Source: Peptoclostridium sp965368085 | Lineage (GTDB): Bacteria; Bacillota; Clostridia; Peptostreptococcales; Peptostreptococcaceae | Length of the DNA: 64,000 bases | NCBI GenBank assembly: GCA_965368085.1 | Contig: CBDULP010000009.1 | Coordinates: 1-64,000, forward strand | Direction of reading: 5' to 3' | In this document: positions 52,408 through 62,072 of the stretch, piece by piece | Position numbering within the stretch: the first letter of the stretch is position 1 | Layout of the letters: each line of letters starts with the position of its first letter | Translations under genes and position numbers: made by a program | Notes under the pieces: generated by a model | What the model was told of the DNA's origin: nothing | The model's database searches: none | What the model saw: only the letters and a program-made list of their open reading frames with translations

Positions 52408-53268
52408 ATGGATAAAAAACTATACAAAAGGACATATATTCTTGTAATAATAGTCCTGCTTCAATTTACAGCTTCAATAATGTCGATAAACCTGGCACTT
52501 GTAGATAAACTCGACTATATGCTGCATGTATACAAATACCCCTATCTCGTGAGTTTGCTTATTCACATACTCGGCATAAGCTCAATAGTCTGGATAGTAT
52601 ACATACTCCGCTCGTTCAAGCAGGAAATCGAGTTCAACAAGCAGCTCAACAGTTCAGAGGAAATCATCGCCGCCCTCAAGGGGCAAAAACACGACTTTAA
52701 CAACCATATGAATGTAATATCAGGATATATACAGATGAATCAGCCTGAGAAAGCCGAGGCTTACATAGATGATGTGTGCGGAAAGTCGAATGAGGTTTTT
52801 TCGATATCCAAAATAGAAAACGCTGAGATTGCGGCAATAATATATAAAAAGTACGCCATAGCCGAAAGCAAAGGCATAACGGTTGATCTGGACATAACTT
52901 CCACATTGGACAGCCTTGCAATCAATCCTGTAGACCTTTCAAAAATACTTTTCAACCTCATGGACAATGCAATATATGAACTCGAAAAATCATGTTCGTC
53001 CGAAAAGATCTTGACGATAGAAATATATGAATTCGATGGCCAGCACATAATATCAGTAGGCAATTCATCTCCCGTTATTAGCCCGGATCTTTGCGAAAAA
53101 ATATGGATCAAGGGCTTTTCCACAAAGCCAAACTCAAGCAATGATCACGGATACGGCCTGTTCATAGTGAAAAACACGGTTGAAAAAAACGGCGGTAAAA
53201 TAGAAGTGGAGAGCTACAACAGCATAGGTACCATATTCACTGTGTTTTTTCCTCAAAACAGAAAATAA
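52408..53268 (+). CDS. Sensor histidine kinase with Spo0B-like dimerisation domain
   Basis: This 286-residue kinase has two N-terminal helices (about 10-30 and 47-67), then a coiled linker, the phospho-acceptor KGQKHDFNNHMNVISGYIQM with His95, and a GHKL ATPase domain (NLMDNAIYEL N-box, HGYGLFIVKNTVEKNGG G-box). The H-box type is that of Spo0B/AgrC/citrate-type kinases. No response regulator is next to it. Its stop is 18 bp before a bidirectional terminator. Confidence 0.82.
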   Translation: MDKKLYKRTYILVIIVLLQFTASIMSINLALVDKLDYMLHVYKYPYLVSLLIHILGISSIVWIVYILRSFKQEIEFNKQLNSSEEIIAALKGQKHDFNNHMNVISGYIQMNQPEKAEAYIDDVCGKSNEVFSISKIENAEIAAIIYKKYAIAESKGITVDLDITSTLDSLAINPVDLSKILFNLMDNAIYELEKSCSSEKILTIEIYEFDGQHIISVGNSSPVISPDLCEKIWIKGFSTKPNSSNDHGYGLFIVKNTVEKNGGKIEVESYNSIGTIFTVFFPQNRK

Positions 53269-53286
53269 AATTCAAATTTTACAAAT

Positions 53287-53331
53287 AAAAACGATGGAGC
53301 GCTCTAAAATAGGGAGTGCTCCATCGTTTTT
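53287..53331. terminator. Bidirectional terminator
   Basis: AAAAACGATGGAGC (53287-53300) and its perfect complement (53318-53331) form the base of a long stem. It separates the convergent histidine kinase and Mut7-C genes. Confidence 0.88.
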
Positions 53332-53333
53332 AT

Positions 53334-54092
53334 TTATACCCCTGTGTTTTTTCCAACCATTTTCAATATTCTCGAAATCATATCATAGTAGTGGGTTCCC
53401 CTCCAGTAGACTTTTCCGCAGCCCCTGCAAATGTAATATTCACCGCACCACTTTCTGACCTTAGGAGGAACCTGCTTCCTTGCTTCTTCAAATTCATCCG
53501 AGCCTTCAATGAGCATTTCTATTTTTCCGTTGCATTCAAGACATATTGTAAGCGGGTTTATTCTGCCCTTAAGATTGAAATATCTAATGACCTCCACAAC
53601 CTGGAGCATTGGGTCCGAGTTTCTTACTATAAGACCCCTTTTGACTATCGACCTCATGAGAAGCCCCCTGTCCCTTGTAAGGAGTATCCTGTCTTCATCT
53701 GCAGATATTTTCGCTATCTGCGGGTCATCAACTCCTGTATCGTAAAAGACGTCAAATCCCAGCATCCTAAGATACACCGCAAGCTTGCCAAGGTGGACAT
53801 CCAGAATGAATCTTGCATTGTCAGCATTCATATTTTCATCATGTTCACCCATGAAGCAAAGCTTCGGATACACGCTTATTCTCTCCTGACCCTCAAGAAC
53901 CTGCTCAAATCCCGCTTCATTCCCATTTACAAGTATCTTGTACACTTCAACATGCGGCACACCCATACTTTCAATGAGGTCTTTCACAGACCGCTTTCCA
54001 TAAAAACACACGGTGATGTCCCTTTGCCTCTCGTCTTCCTCCAAAAAATAGTTGAGATCCGCATAAAACCTAATTACCACGCAGTTTTTCAA
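53334..54092 (-). CDS. Mut7-C RNase/ubiquitin-like domain protein
   Basis: This 252-residue protein has a ThiS/MoaD-like ubiquitin fold in front (about 1-85, VIRFYADLNYFL and ILVNGNEAGFEQVLEGQERI), then the PIN-related Mut7-C domain (RFILDVHLGKLAVYLRMLGF, DRILLTRDRGLL, LECNGKI). A CxxC zinc ribbon (KWCGEYYICRGCGKVYWRGTHY) closes it. TTG at 54092 follows GAGGTG and is preferred to an upstream GTG. It probably has RNA-cleaving or RNA-binding activity. Confidence 0.82.
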   Translation of the reverse strand: MKNCVVIRFYADLNYFLEEDERQRDITVCFYGKRSVKDLIESMGVPHVEVYKILVNGNEAGFEQVLEGQERISVYPKLCFMGEHDENMNADNARFILDVHLGKLAVYLRMLGFDVFYDTGVDDPQIAKISADEDRILLTRDRGLLMRSIVKRGLIVRNSDPMLQVVEVIRYFNLKGRINPLTICLECNGKIEMLIEGSDEFEEARKQVPPKVRKWCGEYYICRGCGKVYWRGTHYYDMISRILKMVGKNTGV

Positions 54093-54354
54093 ACCAACCA
54101 CCTCGTATGCACCGCCACGCTTTTGAGTGGCCTTTTTCTAATTATAGCAAAAGAATCTGAGATTCCAAATGCAACCAGTGGATAAAACCCTTGTAAAAGA
54201 AAATACTTCATCTTATAATCCCATTCTAAAGCATAATGAACCCAACCTTAACTCTGCCTTACAAATATGCATTAAAACCGATTTAAGCGCATTTCGTCGG
54301 GTAATAAGCTAATACACAGACTGTTAAACCACTATTTAAAGGGAGGTTTGAATA

Positions 54355-54777
54355 ATGACTAAACTCAGCGTGATGTCCAAACTCAGCACAATGGAGAGCA
54401 TGAACATCGATGACGAGAAAAAGCTAATTGATGCCGGAATACATTCCACAGCCGAGTTGTTCGAAAGATGCGCCACTAAGTCTTCAAGAAGATCACTCGC
54501 CAAGGAAACCGGAATCCCAGAGCATTTCATACTCAGATGGGCTACAATACTCGACCTCGAGAGGATAAAAGGAGTGGGTATGGAATACGCGGAGCTTCTT
54601 GAAGCCTGTGAAGTAGACACAGTGCCTGCGCTTGCAAGAAGAAACCCGGAGCATCTTTTTGAAAAGATCAATGAAGTAAACTCCAAGATATCGCTGGCAA
54701 AAAAGCTCCCCACTCAAAAGCAGGTTGCCGACTGGGTTGAGCAGGCCAAAGAGCTCCCAAGGATGATATTCTACTAA
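54355..54777 (+). CDS. DUF4332 protein with helix-hairpin-helix repeats
   Basis: This 140-residue cytosolic protein has repeated helix-hairpin-helix units (LIDAGIHSTAELFERCAT, DLERIKGVGMEYAELLEACE, DTVPALARRNPEHLFEKINE), the pattern of DUF4332. This suggests DNA or protein binding. GGGAGG precedes the ATG. A terminator-like hairpin is found at about 54856-54893. Confidence 0.8.
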   Translation: MTKLSVMSKLSTMESMNIDDEKKLIDAGIHSTAELFERCATKSSRRSLAKETGIPEHFILRWATILDLERIKGVGMEYAELLEACEVDTVPALARRNPEHLFEKINEVNSKISLAKKLPTQKQVADWVEQAKELPRMIFY

Positions 54778-55135
54778 TTATGATATGAGTTTATGGAATG
54801 GCTCGAAATGGTGAAAATAACCATGCCAATGCTTGAAAAATAGCTTATAGTCTACAAAAGCCCCTGCATTTCAGCCGTGCGGGAGCTTTTTTTGTTCCTT
54901 TATGAATGTACTTTTTACAAGAGATTGAAGCCATTGACATTTTCCTGTAATCTCTCTGGCTTCAAAGCTTATGAGTCTCCATATCCGGCATTTCAAAAAT
55001 AAATCTTTCATTATTATATTCAATTGCCCCAATAGGAATTGACATCTTCTCCATAAAAGGATATCCTCAATAAGAATGCACTTTTATTTGTTTCTCGACT
55101 ATAAATATAAATTTTAAAATAAAGGAAGATTGAAA
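54778..55135. other. Spacer with terminator and prfC leader
   Basis: It holds a GC-rich hairpin with a T-run (54856-54893, AAAAGCCCC to GGGAGCTTTTTTT), then two interleaved inverted repeats (54921-54963) described under findings. No gene is seen. Confidence 0.55.
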
Positions 55136-56740
55136 ATGTCAGAAAAAAACTATAACTTTGTTGACGAAGTCAGAAGAAGAAGAACCTTCGCCATCATATC
55201 CCACCCGGATGCCGGAAAGACGACCCTAACCGAAAAATTCCTTCTTTATGGTGGAGCAATACGTTCAGCTGGATCCGTAAAGTCTAGAAGATCCCAAAAA
55301 CACGCTGTTTCGGACTGGATGGAGATAGAAAAGCAAAGGGGTATATCTGTAACATCGAGTGTGCTTCAGTTCGAGTACAACGATTTTTGCATCAATATAC
55401 TGGACACTCCCGGACACCAGGACTTCAGTGAGGACACATACAGAACACTGATTGCTGCAGACAGCGCCGTGATGGTTATCGACTGCTCAAAAGGTGTCGA
55501 GGACCAGACCAAAAAGCTTTTCCAAGTCTGCAAGATGAGAGGAATCCCGATATTCACGTTCATAAACAAAATGGACCGTGAGGGAAGGGACCCGTTCGAG
55601 CTTCTTGAAGACATAGAAAACGTGCTTGGAATCCGTTCATGCCCTGTAAACTGGCCTATAGGTTCAGGAAAAGACTTTGTGGGAGTTTTCAACCGCCACA
55701 AGAACCAGGTTGAGCTTTTCAACGACGGAAACCATGGACAGGCAATAGCAAAATCCACAACTGGAGACATATCGGATGAAAAATTCACTGAGCTTCTTGG
55801 AGAATCGCTTCATAATAAGCTTCTTGACGATATAGAGCTGCTTGACATAGCAGGCGACAATTTTGACATTGACGAAATACTAAGCGGAAACCTTACGCCG
55901 GTATTTTTCGGAAGTGCTCTTACAAACTTCGGAGTTGAGCCGTTTTTGGAGTCTTTCCTTGACATAACTACTCCTCCAAAGGCGAGGGTGAGCGACCAGG
56001 GAGAAATAAACCCTGAGTCTGACAACTTTACAGGATTCATATTCAAAATACAGGCAAACATGAACCCTGCACACAGGGACAGAATAGCATTCCTTAGAAT
56101 ATGCTCGGGCAAATTCGAAAAGGGAATGGCCGTAAATCACGTTCAAAACGGCAAGAAGATAAAGCTTTCACAGCCACAGCAGTTCATGGCACAGGACCGT
56201 GTCATAGTGGACTCGGCATATCCGGGAGACATAATAGGAATACACGACCCTGGAATATTCAATATAGGGGACACACTCTGCCAGGACCAGTCAAAGCTTA
56301 AATACAAGGGAATCCCTCAATTCGCGCCTGAGCACTTCGCCACAATATCGGCAAAGAACTCAATGAAGAGAAAACAGTTCCTAAAGGGAATAAGCCAGCT
56401 TTCAGAGGAAGGCGCAATACAGGTCTACAAGCGTCCTAACACGGGAGTCGAGGAACTTATAGTTGGAGTTGTAGGCGTGCTTCAGTTCGAAGTCCTAGAA
56501 TACAGGCTTAAAAACGAATACGGCGTGGACATTCTTATGCACACGCTTCCATACGGCCATATACGTTGGATCGAGATGGAGAACTTCAACTACACAAGAT
56601 TCTCACTTGCAATGGACACGGTAGTTCTTGAGGACAAGGATCAAAACCCAGTTATACTTCTTCAAAACGAATGGTCTGTAAGAAATGTACTTGAAAGAAA
56701 CGAAGGCCTTGTGCTTAGAGAAACTTCAAGGGTAGACTAA
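55136..56740 (+). CDS. prfC: Peptide chain release factor 3
   Basis: This 534-residue GTPase has G1 IISHPDAGKTTLTEKFLLYG, switch II DTPGHQDFSEDTYR, NKMD in FINKMDREGRDP, and the RF3-specific domains after residue 290. It recycles RF1/RF2 from the ribosome after termination. The start at 55136 follows AAGGAAG. It is full length and monocistronic, with a terminator at 56858. Confidence 0.95.
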   Translation: MSEKNYNFVDEVRRRRTFAIISHPDAGKTTLTEKFLLYGGAIRSAGSVKSRRSQKHAVSDWMEIEKQRGISVTSSVLQFEYNDFCINILDTPGHQDFSEDTYRTLIAADSAVMVIDCSKGVEDQTKKLFQVCKMRGIPIFTFINKMDREGRDPFELLEDIENVLGIRSCPVNWPIGSGKDFVGVFNRHKNQVELFNDGNHGQAIAKSTTGDISDEKFTELLGESLHNKLLDDIELLDIAGDNFDIDEILSGNLTPVFFGSALTNFGVEPFLESFLDITTPPKARVSDQGEINPESDNFTGFIFKIQANMNPAHRDRIAFLRICSGKFEKGMAVNHVQNGKKIKLSQPQQFMAQDRVIVDSAYPGDIIGIHDPGIFNIGDTLCQDQSKLKYKGIPQFAPEHFATISAKNSMKRKQFLKGISQLSEEGAIQVYKRPNTGVEELIVGVVGVLQFEVLEYRLKNEYGVDILMHTLPYGHIRWIEMENFNYTRFSLAMDTVVLEDKDQNPVILLQNEWSVRNVLERNEGLVLRETSRVD

Positions 56741-56857
56741 TTGCCTGTCTTTTGAAATCACATACAAAAAACTAGCCTTCTTTTTAATTGCACCAAACCA
56801 CTTTTTATTAATGAGGTGTGATTTGGAGCCGATACAAAATATAGCTTTATTAGTTGT

Positions 56858-56882
56858 GAAAGCCCTATGGGCTTTCTTTTTT
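56858..56882 (+). terminator. Terminator after prfC
   Basis: GAAAGCCC and GGGCTTTC enclose TAT, then TTTTTTC follows. It lies 118 bp after the prfC stop. Confidence 0.8.
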
Positions 56883-56934
56883 CATTAAAATTTTTTTTTA
56901 TTTTTAAATGAACTTCTGGGGGTACGCGCCTCTT

Positions 56935-56943
56935 TGATATAAT
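56935..56943 (+). promoter_or_regulatory. Extended -10 promoter of the exopolysaccharide operon
   Basis: TGATATAAT is an extended -10 element (TGnTATAAT) about 54 bp before the first gene of the operon. No consensus -35 is present. The short leader leaves no room for a c-di-GMP riboswitch. Confidence 0.5.
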
Positions 56944-56996
56944 AGATCAAATGATATTTTGACGAAAAATGTAGAATGACTGGCTAGGAGGGTTTT

Positions 56997-58124
56997 ATGA
57001 GACGGATTTGGGCCTTTGCAATTTTAATTTTCACAGCGACAATGATTGTTGCCTGCACAAATATAGTCCAGCTACCTGCGATAGACATTCCCCAGGAATA
57101 CATAAAGGACAAAAGCAGCGGAATATATACTGAAAATGAGAAGCTGTGCATTAGCTTTGTCGAAAACAAAATGACTGGCATGACAGGCGGCATAAAGACC
57201 AACTATCTGAATGCTTCCGGCGGCAAAGTACTTGCGTCCGGCCATGAAGTGCTCTCTGAATCAGAAGGTCTTGTAATGCTTTACTATGCAAACAACGGTA
57301 ATAAGGAAATGTTTGACAGACACTATTCAATAGTTGCAAACAAATTTCTCATGCCCTCCGGTACTGTAAGATGGAGAATAGACTATGCTGGACACATAAT
57401 GGAAAATACTTCCGCAAGCATAGATGACCTGAGGCTGGTAAGAGCTATGGTCTATGCGTACGACATGTGGGGGGATGACAAATATCTTTATGCAGTAGAT
57501 AAAATAAGCAAGGGTCTTTTGAAATATACCACATACAAGAACTCTCTCGTAAACTACTATGATGAGGATTCAAGATATATGGATAATGTCATAGATCTTT
57601 CCTATATAGACCTGCTTACACTGAAAATTATGGAAGGCTTTGGAGAGAAAAATTGGACTAGAATAATCGAAAATGACATGGATATAATAAACGGAGGGTA
57701 TATCGGAAATGAATTCCCTTTTTACAAGAAAGTCTACAATATTAAAAATAAATCGTATGATAAAAACAAAAACATAAACATGATAGACACCCTTCTTGTG
57801 GTACTTCACCTCAGCGAATTAGGTATACAAAGACAAGAGAGCATAGACTGGCTCAAAGAGACTTTAAAATACGGTCCGGTATATGCAATATACAATTTGG
57901 AAAGACTTGACGATGCAGCCGGCTATGAGTCGACTGCCGTATATGCAATAATTGCGAGAATAGCCAAGAATATAGGAGACCACGAGCTTCACAATATGGC
58001 AGTAAAGAGAATGCTGTCTCTCCAGGTCAATGATGAAACCAGCCAGATATATGGATCTTTTGGAGATAGGAGAACTCTTGAAGTGTTTTCTTTTGACAAC
58101 CTCCAGGCACTGCTTGGATTTTAA
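56997..58124 (+). CDS. GH8-like (alpha/alpha)6 lipoprotein
   Basis: This 375-residue lipoprotein (MIVAC19) is predominantly helical and resembles GH8/BcsZ-type glucanases: VNYYDEDSRYMDNVIDLSYI and EGFGEKNWTRIIEND. Such enzymes trim the polysaccharide during secretion. AGGAGGG precedes the ATG. It is the first gene of a five-gene exopolysaccharide operon, comparable in content to the cellulose-type ccs locus of Clostridioides as I recall it. The catalytic pair is not certain. Confidence 0.7.
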   Translation: MRRIWAFAILIFTATMIVACTNIVQLPAIDIPQEYIKDKSSGIYTENEKLCISFVENKMTGMTGGIKTNYLNASGGKVLASGHEVLSESEGLVMLYYANNGNKEMFDRHYSIVANKFLMPSGTVRWRIDYAGHIMENTSASIDDLRLVRAMVYAYDMWGDDKYLYAVDKISKGLLKYTTYKNSLVNYYDEDSRYMDNVIDLSYIDLLTLKIMEGFGEKNWTRIIENDMDIINGGYIGNEFPFYKKVYNIKNKSYDKNKNINMIDTLLVVLHLSELGIQRQESIDWLKETLKYGPVYAIYNLERLDDAAGYESTAVYAIIARIAKNIGDHELHNMAVKRMLSLQVNDETSQIYGSFGDRRTLEVFSFDNLQALLGF

Positions 58125-58155
58125 TTGAAATGTTATTTATGTAAGGAGGATGTTC

Positions 58156-59001
58156 ATGAACAAGTACAGGAAGAATCTGGACATATATTTTCTTCTTCTT
58201 ATGATGGAAATTTTCATGGTGACTTCATTTGTGATATTCGAAATCGGCGACAAGAGCTTTAGCCATTATTTTTTCATGCTTGTGATATTTTTTCTAATAG
58301 TAATGTCTTATTTCAACGGAATAATACCGGGGCTCATATCAAGTGCAATAATAGTTTTCGGATATGGAAGTTATTCCCTATATGCAAATGTCGTGTCCAG
58401 CATTGATACTAAGCTTGATACTTATGTCATGCTTGTGGCCTTTCCGCTTGCTGCATTCATAGCTGGAAGGTTTGCCGAAAACATGAACTTCATACAGGAG
58501 AGAAACATGAATCTGGAGGAACAGCTGAAAAACTTTGTGACCATAGACGAAATCACCGGGCTCAATAATACTAAAAGCTTTTATACCGACCTTGACAAGG
58601 AAATGAGCAGATCGCGAAGGCATAATGGAGGACTTTCAGTAATGGTAATACAAATGCAGTATTACAGTGAGCTTATGTCTCTTATAGGCCCTCAAAAAGT
58701 CAATTCCATACTCAGGGAAATCGGCGCTTCAATCAGAAAGTCGCTTAGAAATGAAGACAGCATATACAAGCTTGCAAACGACATGTTTGGAATAATCATG
58801 CCAAACACTGAAGCTGAAGGCGCCAGGGTTGTAATGGACAGGATGAGGAATGAGTTCAAGGAAATCGCCCTCACCAACTCCCAAGAGAACGAAAAGTTCA
58901 ATATAGATGTAAAGATAGGAATGCTTGAGTATGACGGTTCGATAAAAAGTCCTTTTGAGTTCAAGGAACTTGTCGAAAAGGAGTTGGAGTTCGATGTGTA
59001 A
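58156..59001 (+). CDS. Membrane protein with degenerate GGDEF domain, c-di-GMP receptor candidate
   Basis: This 281-residue protein has four N-terminal helices (about 10-100), a coiled coil, then a GGDEF domain beginning at TIDEITGLNNTKSFYTDL. The active-site GGDEF is replaced by ANDMF (207-211), so cyclase activity is unlikely. The inhibitory-site motif RxxD is intact as RNED (198-201), exactly five residues before it. It therefore looks like a c-di-GMP-binding receptor, as PelD is for the Pel system. ATG at 58156 follows AAGGAGG with correct spacing; the ATG two codons earlier overlaps the RBS. Confidence 0.8.
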   Translation: MNKYRKNLDIYFLLLMMEIFMVTSFVIFEIGDKSFSHYFFMLVIFFLIVMSYFNGIIPGLISSAIIVFGYGSYSLYANVVSSIDTKLDTYVMLVAFPLAAFIAGRFAENMNFIQERNMNLEEQLKNFVTIDEITGLNNTKSFYTDLDKEMSRSRRHNGGLSVMVIQMQYYSELMSLIGPQKVNSILREIGASIRKSLRNEDSIYKLANDMFGIIMPNTEAEGARVVMDRMRNEFKEIALTNSQENEKFNIDVKIGMLEYDGSIKSPFEFKELVEKELEFDV

Positions 59002-60784
59002 ATGGATTGCCGCACTTGTGGTGATTTTTTCAGTTTTTATCCAATATACCGCCTTTGCCTATGAAGACTCCAGTGAAATTTCAAAAGACAAGGCTCTAAT
59101 AGTATACGATTCGAGATGCTACTACGGATACAGCGATAACATTGTCGAGTCGCTCGAAGGGCTTTTGTCTCACTTTAAAATCGGTGCCATCAGCATACCC
59201 CAAGAGAAATACCAAAGCGGAATGTGCAGCGAATATGACTTCATATTCATAGTGGGCATTGATAGCGGCGTCACCGACTATGATTTTATATCCGATTTGA
59301 AAATTGCAAAGGGGACAGTTGTATGGCTTGGAAAGGGGGTTTCTGAGTTTTTAAGGGACAACGACGGCACAGGGCTTGAATACTCCGGAATCAGAAACGC
59401 TTTTGTACAGGTCACATACAAAAGCGGCTTGGATCAAAGCGCAAGCCTATCAAAGCCAGATGGTTTTGACATTGATTTCAAAAGGGAATTCACCATAGTT
59501 GAGCCATCGCTTGAATCTTCAGTGTATGCCTATTTGTATGACGGGAATACGAAAGTCCCATTCGCAGTAAATGAGGGTGATTTTTGGCATGTTTCGAGGT
59601 TTGAAAACCAGGGCATACTGTTCTACATAGTAGCCGACATAATGTATGATATTTTAGGCGAAACTGATTTCGAACAGGAACAGACATATATAAGGATAGA
59701 GGACGTCCATCCCATGAGAAACACAAAAACACTCAGGGCCGTGGCAGACTACCTTCATGGCAGGGGAATACCGTTCATGATAGCTCTTATTCCCGTATAC
59801 AAGGACCCAACTTCAAGCCACATGACAACAATAGACGAACGGCCCGAGTTTGCAAATACCATAAGGTACATGCAGGACAGGGGGGGAAGCGTAATCCTTC
59901 ACGGATATACTCATCAGGAATTTAAAACTGAAACTAGCGGCGAGGGCTTCGAGTTCTGGAACGGCATAGAAAACGCGCCGCTTGACGCAAGCATCGACAT
60001 TGAGCAGTACGTGTTCGAAAAGGTGTATTCGGGACTGTCAAGCTGCATAAGCAACGGAATATACCCTCTTGGATTCGAATCTCCCCACTATGCGATTGAC
60101 ATACAGGGCTACAGGGAGATAAAAAAATATTTTTCTACATACGTAGGCCAGCTTCAGGAAAATGATATGAAATTTGGAACGACGGCGTATCCATACAAAA
60201 TATATGACACTGAACGTGTAAACAAGCTGCTTCCTGAAAACCTGGGTTATGTGGATCCTGAAAACCCATTTACGCTGGAAGAAATATTTGAAAACTACGA
60301 CAATGTGGACATAGTACGCGGAAACATAAAGGGCGTTTTTTTTCACCCCTATCTGGATATTGCTTATCTCAAGAGCATAGTGGAGGAACTCGAACGCAGA
60401 GGCGCAGTTTTTTACGACATGAAAAAAGATGAGCACTGGGTCAGATGCAATGGCATAAGTATAGAGTCAAAAGGCGGAAATATACTCTTGGATATTAATG
60501 CAAACCAGGAAATCGCTTATGAAGAGCATTTTTATGAAAGCGAAAAAGAGGTTTGTATAAAATGTAACGCCATAAATGTGATTCTGAAAGACGACGGCCA
60601 CGTTAAGTACAGGAAACAGTCTGATAAATCTGCAGAAAAAGAAACCAAATCGGAAGGCTCAATTACAAACCGCATATCAAGGGTTAATGACTTTCTTATA
60701 ATCGTTATATCTGTATTTTGCATACTCTTCCTAGTAATATTCACTGTTTCAAGGAATAGAAACAGAAAAAATCTATTCAGGTAG
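58994..60784 (+). CDS. DUF2334 polysaccharide deacetylase-like membrane protein
   Basis: This 596-residue protein has a signal peptide (1-23), an extracellular body with YIRIEDVHPMRNTKTLRAVA, PFMIALIPVYKDP, VILHGYTHQEFKTE and PLGFESPHYAIDIQG (the metal and catalytic blocks of DUF2334 deacetylases), and a C-terminal helix (about 565-587) followed by a basic tail. The ATG at 58994 overlaps the previous gene by 8 bp. It is a likely modifier of the exported polymer (N- or O-deacetylation). Confidence 0.82.
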   Translation: MCKWIAALVVIFSVFIQYTAFAYEDSSEISKDKALIVYDSRCYYGYSDNIVESLEGLLSHFKIGAISIPQEKYQSGMCSEYDFIFIVGIDSGVTDYDFISDLKIAKGTVVWLGKGVSEFLRDNDGTGLEYSGIRNAFVQVTYKSGLDQSASLSKPDGFDIDFKREFTIVEPSLESSVYAYLYDGNTKVPFAVNEGDFWHVSRFENQGILFYIVADIMYDILGETDFEQEQTYIRIEDVHPMRNTKTLRAVADYLHGRGIPFMIALIPVYKDPTSSHMTTIDERPEFANTIRYMQDRGGSVILHGYTHQEFKTETSGEGFEFWNGIENAPLDASIDIEQYVFEKVYSGLSSCISNGIYPLGFESPHYAIDIQGYREIKKYFSTYVGQLQENDMKFGTTAYPYKIYDTERVNKLLPENLGYVDPENPFTLEEIFENYDNVDIVRGNIKGVFFHPYLDIAYLKSIVEELERRGAVFYDMKKDEHWVRCNGISIESKGGNILLDINANQEIAYEEHFYESEKEVCIKCNAINVILKDDGHVKYRKQSDKSAEKETKSEGSITNRISRVNDFLIIVISVFCILFLVIFTVSRNRNRKNLFR

Positions 60785-60797
60785 GTGTAATACTATT

Positions 60798-62060
60798 ATG
60801 TACAGCTTGCAAACCATAGACTATTTTTTCCTGTTTTCGCTGGTTTCAATATGGGTGGTGCTGCTATTCAATATATTTTTGACCATAAGCGGATACAGGT
60901 TTTTCACCAAGATTTCAAACCACAATATCAATGTGCTGGAAATGGACGAGTTCCCATTCGTATCCATAATGGTTCCGGCGCACAACGAGGAAAAAGTTAT
61001 AGGCCGTACCGCAAAATCCCTGCTTTCGCTCAACTACCCCAAAGACAGGATGGAGCTCATTGTAATAAACGACAATTCCTCAGACGGCACGGGACTTGTG
61101 CTCGAAAAAATAAAGAAGGATTTCCCGCAAAGCAACTTCAAAATAATAACCACCACAAAAGAAAACGGCGGCAAGGGAAAGTCCAACGCCCTTAACATAG
61201 GCTTTGAAAATTCCATCGGGGAATATATTGCGGTTTACGACGCTGACAACACCCCCGACAGGCTTGCACTCAGGTATCTCGTCCACAGGCTCAGCGGTGA
61301 CAGTGGCCTTGGCGCGGTTATAGGGAAATTCAGGACAAGAAACAAGACAAAGAACATGCTCACAAGATTCATAAACATAGAAACTCTGAGCTTTCAGTGG
61401 ATGGCGCAGGCTGGAAGGTGGCAGCTTTTCAGGTTGTGCACCATACCTGGAACAAATTTCATAGTCCGAAGGAGCATTATAGAAAGGCTCGGCGGATGGG
61501 ACATACATGCCATAGCGGAGGATACGGAGATCAGCTTCCAGATATACAAGCTGGGATACAGAATAGCGTTCATGCCGCTTGCAGTGACATACGAACAGGA
61601 GCCTGAGACAATCAGTGTCTGGATGAAGCAACGGACCAGATGGGCAAAGGGGAACGTATATGTGCTCTTAAAGTATTTCAGGAAGATGTTTTCAGGAACC
61701 ACAGGACCCGTGACGTTCGACCTTCTCTATTTTTCCTCTATATACTTCATATTCCTCTCATCCGTACTAATATCGGACGTCATATTCATACTCGGACTTT
61801 TCACCGACATGAAGTTAGGCGTGTCCGGAAACTTCCTGCTGCTTTGGCTTCTCGCATATCTTCTGTTCGTGCTTGAGGTGAGCATAGCTCTTACTATGGA
61901 AAAGGGAGAGGCTGATTCCAAGAACGTGGCACTCGTGTTCATAATGTATTTCACTTACTGTCAGCTTTGGATGGTAGTGGCAATAAAGGGCATAGTGCTT
62001 TACATCCAGGATGTGCTGCTGAAAAGGGAGACCAAATGGTACAAAACGGAGAGATTTTAG
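60798..62060 (+). CDS. Processive GT2 polysaccharide synthase (BcsA-like)
   Basis: This 420-residue inner-membrane synthase has one N-terminal helix, then the GT2 domain with NDNSSDG (Asp92), DAD (148-150), AEDTE (Glu241-Asp242) and QRTRW (278-282), and three to four C-terminal helices. These are all motifs of processive beta-glycan synthases. No PilZ domain follows; regulation by c-di-GMP would have to come through the GGDEF protein encoded two genes upstream. Cellulose, poly-GlcNAc or another beta-glycan is possible; the deacetylase neighbour leaves GlcNAc polymers open. Confidence 0.87.
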   Translation: MYSLQTIDYFFLFSLVSIWVVLLFNIFLTISGYRFFTKISNHNINVLEMDEFPFVSIMVPAHNEEKVIGRTAKSLLSLNYPKDRMELIVINDNSSDGTGLVLEKIKKDFPQSNFKIITTTKENGGKGKSNALNIGFENSIGEYIAVYDADNTPDRLALRYLVHRLSGDSGLGAVIGKFRTRNKTKNMLTRFINIETLSFQWMAQAGRWQLFRLCTIPGTNFIVRRSIIERLGGWDIHAIAEDTEISFQIYKLGYRIAFMPLAVTYEQEPETISVWMKQRTRWAKGNVYVLLKYFRKMFSGTTGPVTFDLLYFSSIYFIFLSSVLISDVIFILGLFTDMKLGVSGNFLLLWLLAYLLFVLEVSIALTMEKGEADSKNVALVFIMYFTYCQLWMVVAIKGIVLYIQDVLLKRETKWYKTERF

Positions 62061-62072
62061 GAGGTGACCCAC

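Noticed and set aside
56741..56996. c-di-GMP riboswitch ahead of the exopolysaccharide operon
   Set aside because: The space is taken by the prfC terminator and an extended -10 promoter; no GEMM-like core is seen and the leader is only about 50 bases.
58955..58993. Earlier start for the DUF2334 gene
   Set aside because: It would lie inside the GGDEF gene and put 13 polar residues before the signal peptide; the ATG at 58994 gives a clean signal peptide and coupling overlap.
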